This document shows, one piece after another, positions 14,921-22,157 of a stretch of 43,783 nt of DNA. The translations under genes and the position numbers were made by a program. The notes under the pieces are model-generated. The model was not told the DNA's origin, did not search any database, and saw nothing but the letters and a program-made list of their open reading frames with translations. This DNA is from Paludibacteraceae bacterium (GTDB lineage Bacteria > Bacteroidota > Bacteroidia > Bacteroidales > Paludibacteraceae): positions 1 to 43,783 of the forward strand of contig JAFSLP010000108.1 of NCBI GenBank assembly GCA_017448345.1, written 5' to 3'. How positions within the stretch are numbered: the stretch's first letter is position 1; every line of letters begins with the position of its first letter.

Positions 14921-16791
14921 TGTATCACACCATCTTGCGTCTTGGCGTCTTCGCCATCCTTGCTGCGGTCATAGTGCTTCTCTTCCCGAGGTATAACAAC
15001 GCCTTCCGCTATCATTATGAAATAGGCAAACCGTGGGGCTATGCCACACTCACGGCGGATTTCGACTTCCCGGTGTACAAGACCGACGAGCAGATGGAGA
15101 AGGAGCAGAAACAGCTCCTCTCTACCTTTGCACCCACCTATAACTACATCCGCGGTATGCAGAGGCAGGTGCTCATCGTCTCGCTTGCCGACCACGACTG
15201 GCTCATTCAGAACGGCTTCGGAAGAATCGCAGTCATGCAGGGACGGGTCTCGAAGACCTTCCCGCTCTCCGAGGTCTATACGCCCAAATCGGCGTACGAG
15301 CAGTTCGGCGCTAACTTTCAGGAAGCCAACCTCTTGCGTGATACCATCCTCACGGATAGGATGCGCGAAAAACTCCTTTCCTCCCTCTCTCCTACGCAGG
15401 GGTTAGTCCAGAAAGGCGAGAAAATCATCGAGAAAGGCGAGATTGTCACCGAGCGTGATTACCAGACCCTCCAGTCGCTCCGCCGTTCCTATGACGACGA
15501 GAAGGCGGGGCATCGCCAGCGTACGCTGTCCATCCTCGGCGAGGCGATCCTTGTGGTCCTTTTCCTCTGTCTCTTTGTCGTCTATCTGTATGTCTTCCGC
15601 ATCCAGTATCTGCGTTCCACCAATACCGTCCTTTTCTTCTGTCTGCAGATGCTTATCGTCATTGCCCTTGCCTGTCTGGCGATACGTTTCAACCTCTCCG
15701 TGTACATCATTCCTTTCGCGTGGGTGCCTGTCCTCACGCGTGTCTTCTTTGATTCGCGTACTGCCCTCTTCCTGCATTTTACTACGATTCTCATCACCTC
15801 TGTTATTGTCCCTGCACCTGTGGAGTTCTTCTTCATACAGATAGTGGTCGGCATGGTGGCTGTCTCCTCGCTCTCCGATATGACGCGCCGCGCACAGCTC
15901 GTCCAGACGGCGGCGTGGATACTCTTCGCCCAGACCGTCGCTTATACGGCTATCACTTTCGCACAGACGGGAGACATCACCTCGATTGACTTGTGGATGT
16001 ACCTCTATTTCTTCATCTGCGCATTGCTCACCGTGGGCTGTTATGGCTTGATTTATATGTTTGAGAAGATGTTCCGCTTCATCTCGTCCATCACCTTGGT
16101 CGAACTGACGGATATCAACTCCGAACTCCTCCACATGCTTGCGGAGCAGGCGCCCGGTACCTTCCAGCACTCCATGCAGGTCTCCAACCTTGCTGCCGAA
16201 GCGGCGAAGACCATCGGTGCCAACGCCCTCCTCGTCAGGACGGGTGCGCTATACCATGATATAGGAAAGACCGTCAACCCCTTCTATTTCGTGGAGAACC
16301 AGACAGGTGCCGAGAACCCCTTGCTGGAGATGGAGCCTCGCGAGGCCGCGCAACTCATCATCTCGCATGTCACGGAAGGAGAGAAGATTGCCCGTAAGAA
16401 CCACCTCCCGGAGGTCATCATCAACTTTATCACCACGCATCATGGCACTTCGCTTGTGCGCTATTTCTATAACACATGGTGTAACGCCCATCCTGACGAA
16501 CAGGTGGACACAGCGGCTTTCCAGTACCCCGGACCCAAACCCACCACCAAAGAGGCGGCTATTCTCATGATGGCGGACGCCGTCGAAGCCCGTTCGCGCA
16601 GCCTCTCCGATTTCTCCGAGGAATCGGTTACCGAAGCGGTCAACACGATGATTGACGCCCAGATTGCGGACGGACAGTTCGCCGAGACGCCACTCTCCTT
16701 CAAGGATGTGGAAGACATACGCCGTGTCTTTGTCGCGCGTATCTCTGCCATGAACCATCATCGTATCTCATATCCTACCCTCAACAAATAG
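14920..16791 (+). CDS. 7TM-HD phosphohydrolase, PgpH-like (probable cyclic di-AMP phosphodiesterase)
   Basis: From the ATG at 14920 this gives 623 residues. An N-terminal membrane anchor (LGVFAILAAVIVLLF) precedes an extracytoplasmic region of about 200 residues with TFAPTYNYIRGM. A block of about seven membrane helices (roughly residues 215-400) follows, then a cytoplasmic HD domain with HSMQVSNLAAEAAK near residue 417, ALYHDIGK near 445 and ITTHHGTSLVRYF. This is the layout of PgpH, which hydrolyses c-di-AMP. The frame is open upstream to 14728 through the repeat array, so up to 64 extra residues of MVND(Q/K) repeats might be translated. It ends with TAG followed by a 20-base palindrome. 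Confidence 0.92.
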   Translation: MYHTILRLGVFAILAAVIVLLFPRYNNAFRYHYEIGKPWGYATLTADFDFPVYKTDEQMEKEQKQLLSTFAPTYNYIRGMQRQVLIVSLADHDWLIQNGFGRIAVMQGRVSKTFPLSEVYTPKSAYEQFGANFQEANLLRDTILTDRMREKLLSSLSPTQGLVQKGEKIIEKGEIVTERDYQTLQSLRRSYDDEKAGHRQRTLSILGEAILVVLFLCLFVVYLYVFRIQYLRSTNTVLFFCLQMLIVIALACLAIRFNLSVYIIPFAWVPVLTRVFFDSRTALFLHFTTILITSVIVPAPVEFFFIQIVVGMVAVSSLSDMTRRAQLVQTAAWILFAQTVAYTAITFAQTGDITSIDLWMYLYFFICALLTVGCYGLIYMFEKMFRFISSITLVELTDINSELLHMLAEQAPGTFQHSMQVSNLAAEAAKTIGANALLVRTGALYHDIGKTVNPFYFVENQTGAENPLLEMEPREAAQLIISHVTEGEKIARKNHLPEVIINFITTHHGTSLVRYFYNTWCNAHPDEQVDTAAFQYPGPKPTTKEAAILMMADAVEARSRSLSDFSEESVTEAVNTMIDAQIADGQFAETPLSFKDVEDIRRVFVARISAMNHHRISYPTLNK

Positions 16792-16792
16792 C

Positions 16793-16812
16793 ATCGACCA
16801 TGCATGGTCGAT
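16793..16812. other. Perfect 20-base palindrome after pgpH
   Basis: ATCGACCATG-CATGGTCGAT is a perfect palindrome two bases after the pgpH stop codon, followed by TAA. A near-copy (ATCGACCATATATGGGCGAT) sits in the leader of the secreted protein gene at 19388-19407. It may be a protein-binding site; there is no T run for a terminator. Confidence 0.6.
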
Positions 16813-16815
16813 TAA

Positions 16816-16864
16816 ATAAATGACTGAATGACCAAATAAATGGTACATGGTAAATGACCAAATG
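16816..16864 (+). repeat. AAATGACC/AAATGGT repeat array before dus
   Basis: Several units of this family lie between pgpH and dus. Two in-frame ATGs (16847 and 16862) come from the repeat. Confidence 0.85.
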
Positions 16865-17902
16865 AACAAATTATACTTGGCTCCCATGGAGGATGTCACC
16901 GATCCTGCCTTCCGTGCCCTCTGCAAACGCTATGGAGCCGACCGTGTCTATACCGAGTTTGTCAACGCCGACGCGCTCGTCCGCGATGTCTCTTCCACCA
17001 CCCGCAAACTGACCATCTCCGATGCAGAACGGCCGGTGGCGATACAGATCTACGGACGCGAACCGGAGGCTATGGCGGATGCCGCGCGTATCGTCGAGCA
17101 GGCGCACCCGGATTTCATTGACATCAATTTCGGCTGTCCGGTCAAGAAAGTCGCAGGCAAAGGTGCCGGAGCCGGACTCCTTCGTGACGTGCCTAAGATG
17201 CTGGAAATCACTCGCGCCGTCGTCAATGCCGTCCATACGCCTGTCACAGCCAAGACCCGCCTCGGATGGGATGAAAACGACCTCCATCCGCGCGTCAATC
17301 CCTTGGGACTCAACACTCCCTCCCTTGTGGGGAGGGCAGGGGAGGGGTTGTTCATCTTGGAACTTGCAGAAGCCCTTCAGGACTGCGGCATCGCCGAACT
17401 CGCCATCCACGGACGCACGCGTTCGCAGATGTACAGGGGCGAAGCCGACTGGACCCTTATCGGCGAGGTCAAAGCCAACCCGCGCATGCATATACCTGTT
17501 ATAGGTAACGGGGACGTGTGTACGCCTGCACGCGCAAAAGAGTGTTTCGACCGCTACGGTGTGGATGCCGTCATGGTCGGACGGGCGACTTTCGGCGCCC
17601 CGTGGCTCTTCGCCGAGATGAAAGCGACCCTGTGCCCGGGATCTCCGGATTATCCGGATTTTCCGGTTTCTATGGCGGACAAAGTCTCTGTCCTCAAGGA
17701 GCACGTCCTCGCTTCCATCGCGTGGTGCGGCAACGACGAGCGCAAAGGCATCATCCATTCGCGCCGCCATTTCGCCGCCTCGCCGGTCTTCAAAGGGCTT
17801 GCCGACTTCAAGCAGACCCGCATAGCCCTCCTTCGCGCAGAAACTGTCGCCGACGTCTTCGCTATCATGGACTCCATCGTCGACCGCTGGGGAAATGATT
17901 AA
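16862..17902 (+). CDS. dus: tRNA-dihydrouridine synthase
   Basis: A 346-residue flavoenzyme that reduces uridines of tRNA to dihydrouridine. The start LYLAPMEDVTDPAFRALC is the FMN-binding first motif. DINFGCPVKKVAGKGAGAGL carries the catalytic Cys, ELAIHGRTRSQMY and VMVGRATFGAPWLF follow. There are two in-frame repeat insertions. One is a palindromic element (17316-17350, TPSLVGRAGEGLF). The other is a TCCGGATTATCCGG-like run (17639-17671, GSPDYPDFPVS). The ATG at 16862 is preferred over 16847 because the conserved N-terminus begins there. It follows pgpH in the same orientation and probably belongs to the gldD transcript. Confidence 0.94.
   Translation: MNKLYLAPMEDVTDPAFRALCKRYGADRVYTEFVNADALVRDVSSTTRKLTISDAERPVAIQIYGREPEAMADAARIVEQAHPDFIDINFGCPVKKVAGKGAGAGLLRDVPKMLEITRAVVNAVHTPVTAKTRLGWDENDLHPRVNPLGLNTPSLVGRAGEGLFILELAEALQDCGIAELAIHGRTRSQMYRGEADWTLIGEVKANPRMHIPVIGNGDVCTPARAKECFDRYGVDAVMVGRATFGAPWLFAEMKATLCPGSPDYPDFPVSMADKVSVLKEHVLASIAWCGNDERKGIIHSRRHFAASPVFKGLADFKQTRIALLRAETVADVFAIMDSIVDRWGND
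17316..17350. repeat. Palindromic element inside dus
   Basis: CTCCCTCCC-TTGTG-GGGAGGG followed by a second right arm (GGGGAGGGG) is a diverged member of the palindrome family seen in manC, gldD and maf. Confidence 0.8.
17639..17671. repeat. TCCGGATT repeat inside dus
   Basis: TCTCCGGATTATCCGGATTTTCCGG-type units are translated as GSPDYPDFP. They are related to the TCGGAT repeats at the GGGPS-TadA junction and in the topoisomerase tail. Confidence 0.65.
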
Positions 17903-17946
17903 ATGCGAAAATGATTAAATGCGAAAATGAATAAATGACCAAATGA
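17893..17946 (+). repeat. AAATGATT/AAATGCGA/AAATGACC repeat array before the SBF gene
   Basis: About six 7-9 base units beginning AAATG lie between dus and the transporter gene. The last one provides its ATG. Confidence 0.85.
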
Positions 17947-19043
17947 ATAAATGGTTTGATTCCAACGCCCTTTGGCTCTCGATGCTTATCGGAGCTTTCG
18001 GATATAAACTCTTCCTGCCGCTTGCTCCGCTGTTGCCGGTGCTCATCTTTTTTATGCTTTTCTTCACCTTCTGCAAGGTGAATCCGCTGGACCTCCGCCT
18101 GCATCGATGGCATTGGGTGGTGCTTTTCGCGCAGCTTGTTCTCAGTTTCGCCTCATATGCCGCTGTCCTCTCTCTCACCAGTAACAATATTCTTGCGCAA
18201 GGTATCCTCATGTGTTTCATCATGCCTACGGCTACAGCGGCTCCTATCATTGCCGGTAAGATGGGCGGCTCCATACAGAACCTCACCACTTTCACCCTCC
18301 TCTCTAATTTCGCCACAGCCCTCATCGTCCCTGCCACGTTCCCGCTCATCACAAGTGATCTCTCAATCCTCCATTCCCAATTCTCAATTCTCCATTCCCA
18401 ATTCCTCCCTGCTTTTCTACTGATTCTCAGCCATGTGGCGCCGCTGTTGCTCGGACCCTTCTTCGCCGCTTGGCTCCTTAGAATAGGCTATAACTACTAT
18501 CAGCGCCGTAAATATCTGTCAGCGAGTGAAACTCGCGGTCTGTCAGTGATACGGTCTGTCAGCGCAAGCGGTCTGTCAGTCGAAGACGGTCTGCCAACTT
18601 TCACGCTGTCGAAAAAGTTGGCATTGATCCCCTTCTACCTCTGGGTTGCGTCTATTGTGGTCCTTATGGCGGTGGTTACCCGGACGGTCATTGAAAATAT
18701 CCACTATACTTTATCCGTTATTCCTTACCTGCTGGTAGGCAGTTTCTTCGCCTGCCTCATCCAGTTCTCTCTGGGCAAACTCATCGGCTGGTGGCTTCCG
18801 GCACCCAGTAAGGGCAAGGACTATCAGGATGTCCTCATTAATCCTGCCGCTGCGCCTAAGACGATGCAGGGCGTCAGCTCCATCACGGCTGGGCAGGCTT
18901 TCGGACAGAAGAACACCTCCCTCGGCGTATGGATGGCGCAGACTTACTTGGACCCTCTCTCCGCACTCGGTGCCGCTGCATACATCCTCTGGCAGAATAT
19001 CTTCAACTCCGCCCAACTCGCCCTCGCCGCCCGCAAGAAATAA
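17943..19043 (+). CDS. SBF-family (bile acid:sodium symporter-like) membrane transporter
   Basis: A 366-residue protein with about eight to ten membrane segments. ILAQGILMCFIMPTATAAPI, the NLTTFTLLSNFATALIVP segment, and GQAFGQKNTSLGVWMAQTYL are the conserved regions of the SBF/BASS family, which import organic anions or pantoate with sodium; the substrate here is unknown. Two in-frame insertions disturb loops. One is a TTCTCAA heptamer array (18361-18404) read as SILHSQFSILHSQF at residues about 140-154. The other is a hairpin array (18516-18600) read as SASETRGLSVIRSVSASGLS at residues about 192-215. The ATG at 17943 comes from the AAATGAATAAATGG end of the upstream repeat. Confidence 0.85.
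   Translation: MNKWFDSNALWLSMLIGAFGYKLFLPLAPLLPVLIFFMLFFTFCKVNPLDLRLHRWHWVVLFAQLVLSFASYAAVLSLTSNNILAQGILMCFIMPTATAAPIIAGKMGGSIQNLTTFTLLSNFATALIVPATFPLITSDLSILHSQFSILHSQFLPAFLLILSHVAPLLLGPFFAAWLLRIGYNYYQRRKYLSASETRGLSVIRSVSASGLSVEDGLPTFTLSKKLALIPFYLWVASIVVLMAVVTRTVIENIHYTLSVIPYLLVGSFFACLIQFSLGKLIGWWLPAPSKGKDYQDVLINPAAAPKTMQGVSSITAGQAFGQKNTSLGVWMAQTYLDPLSALGAAAYILWQNIFNSAQLALAARKK
18361..18404. repeat. TTCTCAA/TTCCCAA heptamer array inside the SBF gene
   Basis: Six tandem 7-base units. Because 21 bases is three units, the translated peptide repeats every seven residues (SILHSQF). Confidence 0.85.
18516..18600. repeat. Hairpin array with GGTCTGTCAG linkers inside the SBF gene
   Basis: Four copies of the linker CTGTCAG...CGGT enclose different short stem-loops: GCGAGT-GAA-ACTCGC, GT-GAT-AC, GC-GCAA-GC and GTC-GAA-GAC. 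The linkers stay constant while the stems change in length and sequence. The whole array is translated in frame. Confidence 0.75.
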
Positions 19044-19334
19044 CTCCCTTTTCTTCCCTTCGCCTTCTCCGTATGTTCATTTCAGGGCAATATTCATCTT
19101 CATCATTCCATCATTCAGCTCGCACAGCGAGCGGCTCAATCCATCATTCATCATTCCATCATAAAGGGGGCGGGGGTGCCAATATACAATTAGCATTAAT
19201 TCAGCATATCTCACCATAGGATAACCATAGGATAACCATAGGATAACCATAAGATACTTCGCCAAAATGTCTAAAATCATGCTTTTACTATATATATACA
19301 CAGTATATATATACTTTTAAACATGTTTTTTTTA
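19044..19334. repeat. Repeat-rich intergenic region with ATAGGATAACC tandem repeat
   Basis: No gene is visible. The region holds CATCATTCCATCATTCA-type repeats (about 19098-19165) around a CTCGC-ACA-GCGAG hairpin, four 11-base units of ATAGGATAACC (about 19213-19253), and a TATATATATA-centred palindrome (about 19288-19315) just before the promoter at 19335. Confidence 0.75.
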
Positions 19335-19366
19335 TTTGCACATGTCAAAAAAAAGCAGTACCTTTG
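19335..19366 (+). promoter_or_regulatory. Promoter of the 788-residue secreted protein
   Basis: TTTG (19335-19338), a 20-base spacer and TACCTTTG (19359-19366) match the Bacteroidota consensus well. The leader of about 85 bases contains the ATCGACC palindrome at 19388-19407. Confidence 0.85.
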
Positions 19367-19457
19367 TACTCGATTTGATATGTATGTATCGACCATATAT
19401 GGGCGATTAATCATAACAACAAACTAACTTTTTTGTTTAACTAAATTTATTTTTATC

Positions 19458-21824
19458 ATGAGAAAATTATTCTCTCTCTTGACTGCGATTCTCTTCACAG
19501 GCAGCTTGATGGCGGAGACAATCACCATCAACGCTACTGATGTAACGACCATTGAGTCGGGGGCTACAACAGGCTTGGATGTTACACTTCAGGGTGTACG
19601 CATCGTATGGGAAGGTGCTTATTACAACAATGACCAAAGTCAGGACATCCGCGTTTATGCTAACAAAACGCTATCTCTCACCGCAGAGTCCGCAATCACT
19701 AAGGTGGAGATTGTAGGTTATGGAAAGAAAGACCTGACAGTGTCTTCTTCGGCTGGTTCTGTAGTGTGCGCTGATGCTTCTGCTGGTGAAATTACCAAAT
19801 CAGACTGGGAGGATCCGCTGATTGTGGTTTCTGACATCAATGCAAAGAGTGTTACACTTACTTGCACCAAGCAAATGCGCGCTTATGCCGTCCGTCTTAC
19901 CCTTGGTGAAGGTGGCGGTGAAGAACCGGGCGACGAACCGGGTGATGATCCTGATCCGCAACCGACTGTTACCGGTGTAGTAACTTTCACAAATGCGGAC
20001 TTTGCTGGTCAAGGCACACCTAACACCGGTAGCGAGGTTTCGGCTACGAAGGATGGCGTTACCTTTACTTATAGCAAAGGCTATAGTGCAGACGAGTCCC
20101 TCCGTTGCTATGCGCACGGCGCAATGTCCATCAAAGCTGCTTCCACCATCGCCAAAATCAACTTTACTACCACAGGTGGCAAAGACGGTGGTTTGGCTGC
20201 AGAGGTAGCTGTTAATGCAACCAGCTATGAAGTGGCTGATTTGGCTTCACAAGCACGTCTCACCGAAATCAAGGTTACCCTTGGCGAAGGCGGCGACGAG
20301 CCGGGCGACGAACCGGGCGATGACCCCCAACCCGTTACTGACCCCACCAACTGTGCTGAGGCTGCTGCCGCTGCCCTCTCCGTAGCTGATAACAATGTTG
20401 AGTACAACGACGGTAAAGAATATACCATCCAAGGTTATGTTACTGAGATTCAGACCGCTTTCAATGCACAATATAGCAACATCTCTTTCTGGATGGCAGA
20501 TACCAAAGACGGTGGCAAGGTGCTTGAGGCGTACCGCGCTGCTTGTGCTTCTGCCGAGGATGCTCCTGCTGTGGGCGACAAAGTGGCTGTTACCGGTAAA
20601 CTGACCAAATATAACACCACTCCTGAGTTCGCTGCCGGCTGCACCGTAGAGATTCTCGAGAAGGGTGAGGTAATCCCCGTGGATCCTGCCAAGAACCTTG
20701 GCGAAAAGACTATCGCTGAGTTCCTCGAACTTAAGAACACCAAGGACACCTGCGTCCTGACAGGTATCGTTGCCAACATCAAGAATGCTACTTATGGTAA
20801 CTTCGACCTCGTTGAGCTGGACAATGCAGAAATCTCTGTGTACGTCTATGGTCTGCTTACCGCCGCTGGTGAAAGCAAACAATTCGAGAGCCTCGGCGTT
20901 GCGGAAGGTGACACTCTGACCGTTCTCGCTATTTACAGCGAATATAACGATGCTCCGCAGGCGAAGAACGCTATCTTCGTTTCTGTCAAGAAAGCTGCTG
21001 TTGAACCGGGTGAGGATGTCGAAATCACCCTCAACTCGCTGACCAACCCCGGTTCACTGATGTGGACCGATGCCGTAGATGTTGAAGGCTGGTGGCAGAT
21101 TATGGGTGCCGGTGAATCATATGATTTCTCCATCTCGAATGTAGCTACCGAGCAGACCGCTGGAGTATATACCGTGGCAGACCTTGACCCTGATTATTCT
21201 TACATCAGCATCTATGGCGAAACAGACACAGTCGATGTTGCTTTCGCTGATGGTTCTGTGACGGTTGCTGTTTCCGAGGAAGGTATTGTTACGGTTAAAG
21301 GTACTCTCGTTGGCGCTGATGGTAACAATTATATCTTTGACCTCACCTATAAAGATCCTGTGGCTGAGAGCACGGTTGACGTCGCTATCTCCGAGTGGAC
21401 TCTTATTGATGATTATGTGGAGTCTTATGGCTTGTTTGTGCTGGCTGGCAATGCAGAAGATGAAACGCATGTTATGCTCTCATTGTGGATGCCGGAAGGC
21501 GCAACCGATATCTACGGCGACTATACCGAGGAAGATTTCGATCTCCAGAACTTCGGCTGCGGTATTATTGATGCGAATAGAGTTGCTCCGGCTATCTTCT
21601 CTGCTGACATCAAAGTGGAGAGCGCTGAAAACGGTGATGTACTCGTTACCGCTGACCTCCTCTGCTATAACAACACGCTCTATCGTGTAACCACAGTTAA
21701 TGCAGGTCAGGGATTTGAGAACGTGGACGCTGCTGTTAAGGCTGTCAAGTCCATCGTGAACGGACAACTCGTCATCGAGAAAGCCGGCAAGCGCTACAAC
21801 GCGAACGGCGCAGTTATCCGCTAA
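19458..21824 (+). CDS. Secreted multi-domain protein with OB-fold-like modules
   Basis: A 788-residue exported protein with a signal peptide (RKLFSLLTAILFTGSLMAE). Two similar beta-rich domains (about 22-155 and 170-270) each end in RLTLGEGG or KVTLGEGG and are joined by acidic GDEPGDEPGDDP linkers. Two domains resembling OB-folds follow: NCAEAAAAALSVADNN to VEILEKGE (about 295-410), with YTIQGYVTEIQ and VGDKVAVTGKL, and AEFLELKNTKDTCVLTGIV to VSVKKA (about 425-515). The C-terminal region (about 525-760) has two related beta domains. It ends in the motif VNGQLVIEKAGKRYNANG, shared with the next gene. I do not know its function. Surface adhesion or ligand binding is possible, and the shared C-terminus may be a sorting or anchoring signal. 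Confidence 0.8.
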   Translation: MRKLFSLLTAILFTGSLMAETITINATDVTTIESGATTGLDVTLQGVRIVWEGAYYNNDQSQDIRVYANKTLSLTAESAITKVEIVGYGKKDLTVSSSAGSVVCADASAGEITKSDWEDPLIVVSDINAKSVTLTCTKQMRAYAVRLTLGEGGGEEPGDEPGDDPDPQPTVTGVVTFTNADFAGQGTPNTGSEVSATKDGVTFTYSKGYSADESLRCYAHGAMSIKAASTIAKINFTTTGGKDGGLAAEVAVNATSYEVADLASQARLTEIKVTLGEGGDEPGDEPGDDPQPVTDPTNCAEAAAAALSVADNNVEYNDGKEYTIQGYVTEIQTAFNAQYSNISFWMADTKDGGKVLEAYRAACASAEDAPAVGDKVAVTGKLTKYNTTPEFAAGCTVEILEKGEVIPVDPAKNLGEKTIAEFLELKNTKDTCVLTGIVANIKNATYGNFDLVELDNAEISVYVYGLLTAAGESKQFESLGVAEGDTLTVLAIYSEYNDAPQAKNAIFVSVKKAAVEPGEDVEITLNSLTNPGSLMWTDAVDVEGWWQIMGAGESYDFSISNVATEQTAGVYTVADLDPDYSYISIYGETDTVDVAFADGSVTVAVSEEGIVTVKGTLVGADGNNYIFDLTYKDPVAESTVDVAISEWTLIDDYVESYGLFVLAGNAEDETHVMLSLWMPEGATDIYGDYTEEDFDLQNFGCGIIDANRVAPAIFSADIKVESAENGDVLVTADLLCYNNTLYRVTTVNAGQGFENVDAAVKAVKSIVNGQLVIEKAGKRYNANGAVIR

Positions 21825-21870
21825 TAGCCGTCCGCTGCGAATAGCTGTCCGCCAAGTTTGGCGGATGAAC

Positions 21871-21906
21871 AAAGAGGGTGTGTCAAAATTTCGGCACACT
21901 CTCTTT
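21871..21906 (+). terminator. Rho-independent terminator
   Basis: A 12-bp stem (AAAGAGGGTGTG / CACACTCTCTTT, with G-T wobble) is followed by GTCTTCT. It lies 47 bases after the stop codon of the 788-residue protein. A small CCGCCA-AGTT-TGGCGG hairpin precedes it at about 21850-21866. Confidence 0.75.
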
Positions 21907-21962
21907 GTCTTCTATAATGGTTGATAATTGTCTTCAATGGTTGACTACTCTTTATAATTTAT

Positions 21963-22026
21963 ACGCACATACGCGCAACATACGCGCAGCATACGCGCTA
22001 CATACGCGCAAAAACGCGCAAAAATA
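21963..22026. repeat. ACGCGCAACAT tandem repeat upstream of a promoter
   Basis: Six units of 8 to 11 bases (ACGCGCAACAT, ACGCGCAGCAT, ACGCGCTACAT and shorter ACGCGCAAAA forms) end 30 bases before the -33 box of the starch-binding protein gene. Related units occur upstream of the promoter at 32456. Confidence 0.85.
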
Positions 22027-22055
22027 AACAAAATGAAGCAAAAATGCATTTTTTT

Positions 22056-22087
22056 CTTGCACGTTCGAAAAAAAAGTAGTATATTTG
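22056..22087 (+). promoter_or_regulatory. Promoter of the 1391-residue modular protein
   Basis: CTTG (22056-22059), a 20-base spacer and TATATTTG (22080-22087) match the Bacteroidota consensus. The leader is about 65 bases. Confidence 0.8.
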
Positions 22088-22157
22088 TCGCCAATTTAAG
22101 TCATATTGGTTAAAACAACCATATTTAACTAACATTATTAACTAAAATTATCGTATC

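Noticed and set aside
14603-15195. Long minus-strand open frames over the MVND repeat (peptides such as FVIYHFVIYH)
   Set aside because: The repeat unit has no stop codon in any minus-strand frame, so open frames arise automatically. The plus strand holds tadA and pgpH.
18516-18600. CRISPR-like alternation of constant and variable segments
   Set aside because: The units are 16 to 24 bases, the variable parts are only 6 to 15 bases and self-complementary, the array is inside a transporter reading frame, and no cas genes are present.
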